NCBI GenBank assembly: GCA_945883425.1
Contig: CAMCXM010000006.1
Span: 1 to 55,741 of the forward strand
Origin: Spirosoma fluviale
Lineage (GTDB): Bacteria > Bacteroidota > Bacteroidia > Cytophagales > Flexibacteraceae
Direction: 5' to 3'
DNA length: 55,741 nt
In this document: positions 52,568 to 55,741 of the stretch, one piece after another
How the letters are laid out: every line of letters begins with the position of its first letter
How positions within the stretch are numbered: the stretch's first letter is position 1
Program-made: the position numbers and the translations under genes
Notes under the pieces: model-generated
The model's database searches: none
Told to the model about the DNA's origin: nothing
The model's input: the letters and a program-made list of their open reading frames with translations, nothing else

Positions 52568-54415
52568 TTAGTAGCCGGAAGAAAGTTTGTCGTAGCATTT
52601 CTTGTAGTATTCGTACAGGTATTCCCAATCGAATAGCACCGATGCCCTTTCTGTTAAGTTTCGTTGGTTGATCCTGTCACGACGAGTCTGCTTCACAAAA
52701 TTCAGCATTTGCTCGGAGAGTTGCTCAGCTGCATCATAATAACTGTTGTACCGCCGGTTCGTCACGTAGATACCATTCTTTTCATGATCCGGCATCGACT
52801 TCAACACATAGTCACCAAATCCGGATAAATCACTGGTCACCGTCGGAACTCCAGAAGCAATGGATTCCAAGGGCGTATAACCCCATGGTTCATAGTAACT
52901 TGGAAACACACCCAAATGACAGCCCCGCACAAACTGGGTATAGTCCATTCCAAACAGCGGGTTGGTGCTGGCAATAAAATCGGGGTGATAAACCACTTTC
53001 ACTTTGTGGTTCCGGTGATTGAGCAACCCATGACTTCGGATGGAATTCAGCATTTCATCGGCACTGTCATTTACAAGGTTGTGTGTTACAACCAGCGGAA
53101 GATTATCGGATTTCCAGGACTGAATGATCCTTCTCAATCGCAACCGCCAGTAGTCTTCCACAAACTCGTTCAGATTGGGAAGTTTGTTTTCTGTGGAGGA
53201 AGCAGCTGAGTAAAAGAGTTTTTCACCCACCTGTTGCTCAATGGCTTTCGTAGTCTGGCGAATTTCCTCCATCATAGCCCGGCTTTGAAGTGCATTCGGA
53301 TTCATGGAATGGAAGGGCTGCTTGGTCACCATGAACATCACAACGGTCATGTCCAGACCTTCAAGCTGCATCTTCCAGTTCAGACGGGCAAGGGCATCGA
53401 GGGTGATATCGAATCCTTTGTTCCGGAACTCAAACCGGCCGGAGGTAAAAAAGTACAGGGTTTTATCCAGGTCAAATGAATAGCTCTGGAAAAAGTGACC
53501 CATCACAAACTCATTGATTTTCTCCTTATACAGCTTGTGCAGGTTCTGAAATTCATGCAAAGCGGTGAAGCGCTCTATGTTCAAACCGTTGGGAACAATC
53601 ACATCCGGATTCCGTCCCAATAAATGGAAACACTCCCGGGCCGTCACTTCCGAAACGGTCGAAAAAACATGGCAGCCATGCGCTGCTGCCCGCTCAATCT
53701 TCACAGTTCCAACCACATTGAAATGCGTCGCTTCTTTATGCCAATCGTAAAAGGGAAGGTGGTCATAAAAGAACGCATCATTCATGGCGATGTACCGTCC
53801 CAGTAGAGTGGCGTGTGTGGTGAAGACAATCTGATACGGCAATTGCTCCCGGCGAATATCCGGAATACAGGTGGCCGCCATCCACTCATGAAAGTGGGTG
53901 ATCATCTGATAGTTGTTCGACTCTTTTACCTGGGCCAGAAAATAATGAAAGAGTCTGACGGTTTCGCCGAAGGCTGCACATTGATCAAACAAAGAGTCAT
54001 TCTCCGGGCAATTGATGTCATGTCGTTCGAAGAGATTGTATTTCACAACTGCCAGATTATCATACACCTGATACGGATTCAGGAGAATCACTTTTGGATT
54101 TCCCGATACCAGCCAGCGTCCATATAAAACCTGAAACCCGGCTTCCCGCATTTTCAGAACCGCTTGTCCAAAAGGATGGCTGTAATCTTCCAACGCCTCA
54201 AACTCTGCAGAAAAATTCTTGTGAACCAAAGGACCAACACAGAGATAATCTTCTCCCCAATGCTCCACCGCGGCCGGTACCTTGGAACGAATCACCGTGT
54301 AAATCCCGCCAATCTGGTTACAGACTTCCCAGGCAACTTCAATCAGAAGCTTGGGTCTGGGTTTTACAATTTCAGGGACGAGAGATTCGGTTTTTGATTT
54401 TTTCGGATTGGCCAT
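52568..54415 (-). CDS. Eukaryote-type glycogen synthase (GT3)
   Basis: The protein is 615 residues from ATG 54415; the extension to 54460 adds 15 residues unlike the family. It resembles fungal and animal glycogen synthase (GT3): IEVAWEVCNQIGGIYTVIRSK at the start, THFHEWMAATC, FTTHATLLGRY, TVSEVTARECFHLLGR and the C-terminal SYYEPWGYTPLESIASGVPT. It elongates alpha-1,4-glucan using UDP-glucose. GT3 enzymes occur in Bacteroidota in place of GlgA. No branching or debranching gene is near. Confidence 0.93.
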   Translation of the reverse strand: MANPKKSKTESLVPEIVKPRPKLLIEVAWEVCNQIGGIYTVIRSKVPAAVEHWGEDYLCVGPLVHKNFSAEFEALEDYSHPFGQAVLKMREAGFQVLYGRWLVSGNPKVILLNPYQVYDNLAVVKYNLFERHDINCPENDSLFDQCAAFGETVRLFHYFLAQVKESNNYQMITHFHEWMAATCIPDIRREQLPYQIVFTTHATLLGRYIAMNDAFFYDHLPFYDWHKEATHFNVVGTVKIERAAAHGCHVFSTVSEVTARECFHLLGRNPDVIVPNGLNIERFTALHEFQNLHKLYKEKINEFVMGHFFQSYSFDLDKTLYFFTSGRFEFRNKGFDITLDALARLNWKMQLEGLDMTVVMFMVTKQPFHSMNPNALQSRAMMEEIRQTTKAIEQQVGEKLFYSAASSTENKLPNLNEFVEDYWRLRLRRIIQSWKSDNLPLVVTHNLVNDSADEMLNSIRSHGLLNHRNHKVKVVYHPDFIASTNPLFGMDYTQFVRGCHLGVFPSYYEPWGYTPLESIASGVPTVTSDLSGFGDYVLKSMPDHEKNGIYVTNRRYNSYYDAAEQLSEQMLNFVKQTRRDRINQRNLTERASVLFDWEYLYEYYKKCYDKLSSGY

Positions 54416-54462
54416 ATGGGATAGAAAAAGATTGCAGCAATAAGAGTACGCAAAAAACAAAA

Positions 54463-54490
54463 AAGCCTCAAACTTTTATGTTTGAGGCTT
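54463..54490 (-). terminator. tonB-exbD operon terminator
   Basis: AAGCCTCAAAC and GTTTGAGGCTT form an 11-bp perfect stem around a 6-base loop. On the minus strand six T follow. It lies 22 bp beyond the tonB stop. Confidence 0.88.
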
Positions 54491-54511
54491 CAAATGAGAT
54501 AAAAATATTCG

Positions 54512-55336
54512 CTATCGGGCGAGTTTGAAAACAATCGGAATATTCATACGAACTTTCACTTCGCGACCGCCGTTTTTACCAGGCGTCCACTTTGGCATTG
54601 CTTTCACTACCCGTATGGCTTCTTCATCGCAGCCATATCCGATTCCTTTCAAAAGTTTTACATCGTCCACTTCACCCGAAGAGGTAATCACAAACGTTAC
54701 GAATACCTTTCCTTCCACATCCTGATTAATCGCTTTCTGCGGATACTTAATGTTTTTAGCAAAGTAACTCTGTAAATCACCACCTGGCGGCTGAGGATCC
54801 TGCTCTACGAAGGTAAACTCAGGCTCTGGTTCCGGAGCGGCACCGATTACATCACCGGTTCCGGATCCGACGTTGTCCATACTCAGTTCGTTTGGATCGG
54901 CATTCGGATCACCCTGAACGGTTTCGGTTCCGGCAACGGCTTTCACCAATTCTTCCTGCTTTGGAGGATCCTCTTCAATCACTTCTTCATCGGGTGCTAC
55001 TTCCGGTGGAACGAAACGTACCGTCGACACTTGCGGTGGTGGCGGTGCGGAAGGAAGCGGTGGTGGCGGAGGCGTTTTCGGATCGATTGGCGGAGGCTCA
55101 ATCATCTTTGGATCCACAGGTGTGATATCCGCTTCCACTATTTCTTCTTCCGGTTTGATTTTATCCCAGACAAAAGGACCGCCGACGCAAAGTGCAAAAC
55201 CAAGCACGGCGAACATTACAGCTCTTAAAACATAATCGTCGTAAATTTTACGAAGATCGTAGGCTCCATATTGCTTGTTTCGGCCTTCAAAAATCAGGTC
55301 GTTCAAGCTCGCATCTTTATAATTGATCTTTTCCAT
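54512..55336 (-). CDS. tonB: Energy transducer TonB
   Basis: The 274-residue protein couples the inner-membrane proton gradient to outer-membrane receptors. The cytoplasmic start MEKINYKDASLNDLIFEGRN is typical of Bacteroidota TonB, then one membrane segment (about 37-57). A Pro-rich spacer spans about 70-125, and the C-terminal TonB domain (about 180-274) contains NIKYPQKAINQDVEGKV and VTFVITSSGEV. It lies 11 bp downstream of exbD in the same operon. Confidence 0.95.
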   Translation of the reverse strand: MEKINYKDASLNDLIFEGRNKQYGAYDLRKIYDDYVLRAVMFAVLGFALCVGGPFVWDKIKPEEEIVEADITPVDPKMIEPPPIDPKTPPPPPLPSAPPPPQVSTVRFVPPEVAPDEEVIEEDPPKQEELVKAVAGTETVQGDPNADPNELSMDNVGSGTGDVIGAAPEPEPEFTFVEQDPQPPGGDLQSYFAKNIKYPQKAINQDVEGKVFVTFVITSSGEVDDVKLLKGIGYGCDEEAIRVVKAMPKWTPGKNGGREVKVRMNIPIVFKLAR

Positions 55337-55347
55337 CGAATGCGTGT

Positions 55348-55741
55348 TTAATAAGGAGACTTCGCTAATAATTCCAAATCCTCCGGCGTGATGTCGACCA
55401 AAGCATAAATCTTGATTCCGGTAATGGCCATTTCATCAATGGCATCCACCAGATTTTTGTACTTCGATTCTTTCTTTGCCTTGATGATCACAATCGGATC
55501 TTTAACTGTTTTTACCTTATTCAGAAGGACCTTCCGTAAACCAGTTGCGGAATAATCAGTGAGCTGAATCTGAGGTTCTTTGGATCCGGAATAATAATAG
55601 ACCTTGTTGTTTTCAGCCAGAACAAGTGTAGTCGTTCTTGACTCTGCGACTTTCATCGTTTTGTTGTCGTCTGTTTTCTCCGGCATATTCACCTCCATTG
55701 TTTGTGGCTTGTTGAAGGTGGTGGTCAACATAAAAAAGGTT
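55348..55741 (-). CDS. exbD: ExbD/TolR-family biopolymer transport protein, partial
   Basis: Only the C-terminal part is in the window; the 5' end lies beyond the right edge. The frame stays open through the end and reads TFF before MLTTTF, the end of the single membrane helix of ExbD, so the internal ATG at 55731 is not the start. The visible periplasmic domain (about 128 residues) includes YKNLVDAIDEMAITGIKIYALVDITPEDL. It forms the proton-driven motor with ExbB and TonB. Confidence 0.9.
   Translation of the reverse strand, partial: TFFMLTTTFNKPQTMEVNMPEKTDDNKTMKVAESRTTTLVLAENNKVYYYSGSKEPQIQLTDYSATGLRKVLLNKVKTVKDPIVIIKAKKESKYKNLVDAIDEMAITGIKIYALVDITPEDLELLAKSPY

Overview
The window comes from a member of the phylum Bacteroidota. 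Several signs agree: two secreted proteins carry C-terminal type IX secretion (T9SS) sorting domains, matches to the Bacteroidota -7 box (TAnnTTTG) lie before several genes, and families typical of the phylum occur (DUF4175, DUF4907 next to a kelch protein, a double amidohydrolase, a eukaryote-type GT3 glycogen synthase, a TonB/ExbD pair). I cannot place it below phylum level. Most of the window is dense chromosomal sequence, with housekeeping genes interspersed with envelope genes.

Layout. Positions 1-6.8 kb hold small envelope and stress proteins (a beta-barrel protein, YceI, DinB-like, NRDE, an ATP-grasp protein, an Omp28-like T9SS protein) and a ClC channel. Positions 7-16 kb hold recA, a pterin dehydratase, a tandem amidohydrolase, an SDR, a second YceI, a free methionine-R-sulfoxide reductase, lptB and a GH43-like protein. 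Positions 16-25.8 kb hold mutL, the DUF4907/kelch pair, and a minus-strand operon of Mrp ATPase, NifU-domain protein, DUF4175 protein and an RsbW-like kinase. Positions 26-37.1 kb form a surface-glycan region. Its core is a translationally coupled six-gene operon at 28518-33615 (SDR, ATP-grasp, HAD, ArnC/GtrB-like GT2, NeuD-like acyltransferase, WecE-like aminotransferase), flanked by GT-C-like membrane proteins, a second NeuD-like protein, an RmlD-like reductase and an SGNH hydrolase. Together these suggest synthesis of an acylated amino-deoxysugar and its loading onto a polyprenyl-phosphate carrier. Positions 37.2-43.4 kb hold smpB, an LpoA/LppC-like protein, clpB, pdeM and a thioesterase.

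Positions 44.1-48.4 kb are the most unusual part. Three tRNA-like units repeat with an exact 91-bp period. Only the third is a canonical tRNA-Arg(TCT); the other two share a damaged T arm but have intact, unrelated anticodon hairpins. The 3' end of tRNA-Arg is duplicated (15 bp, identical) at 48324-48338. This brackets a 3.9-kb island of small uncharacterised genes, an IS21 istA remnant, an SH3 protein, a 54-residue lipoprotein and a DUF5763-like protein. I see no integrase.

Positions 48.4-55.7 kb hold a FAD oxidase, an M20 amidohydrolase, a retropepsin-like protein, hflX, glycogen synthase, tonB and a truncated exbD.

A second unusual item is a 142-bp nested-hairpin repeat present twice (6801 and 39281) with three differences. 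Both copies begin exactly at the stop codon of a plus-strand gene and sit in a convergent intergenic gap; they look like a MITE. MutL lacks the usual endonuclease metal-binding residues. A small RNA may be encoded between lptB and the GH43-like gene.
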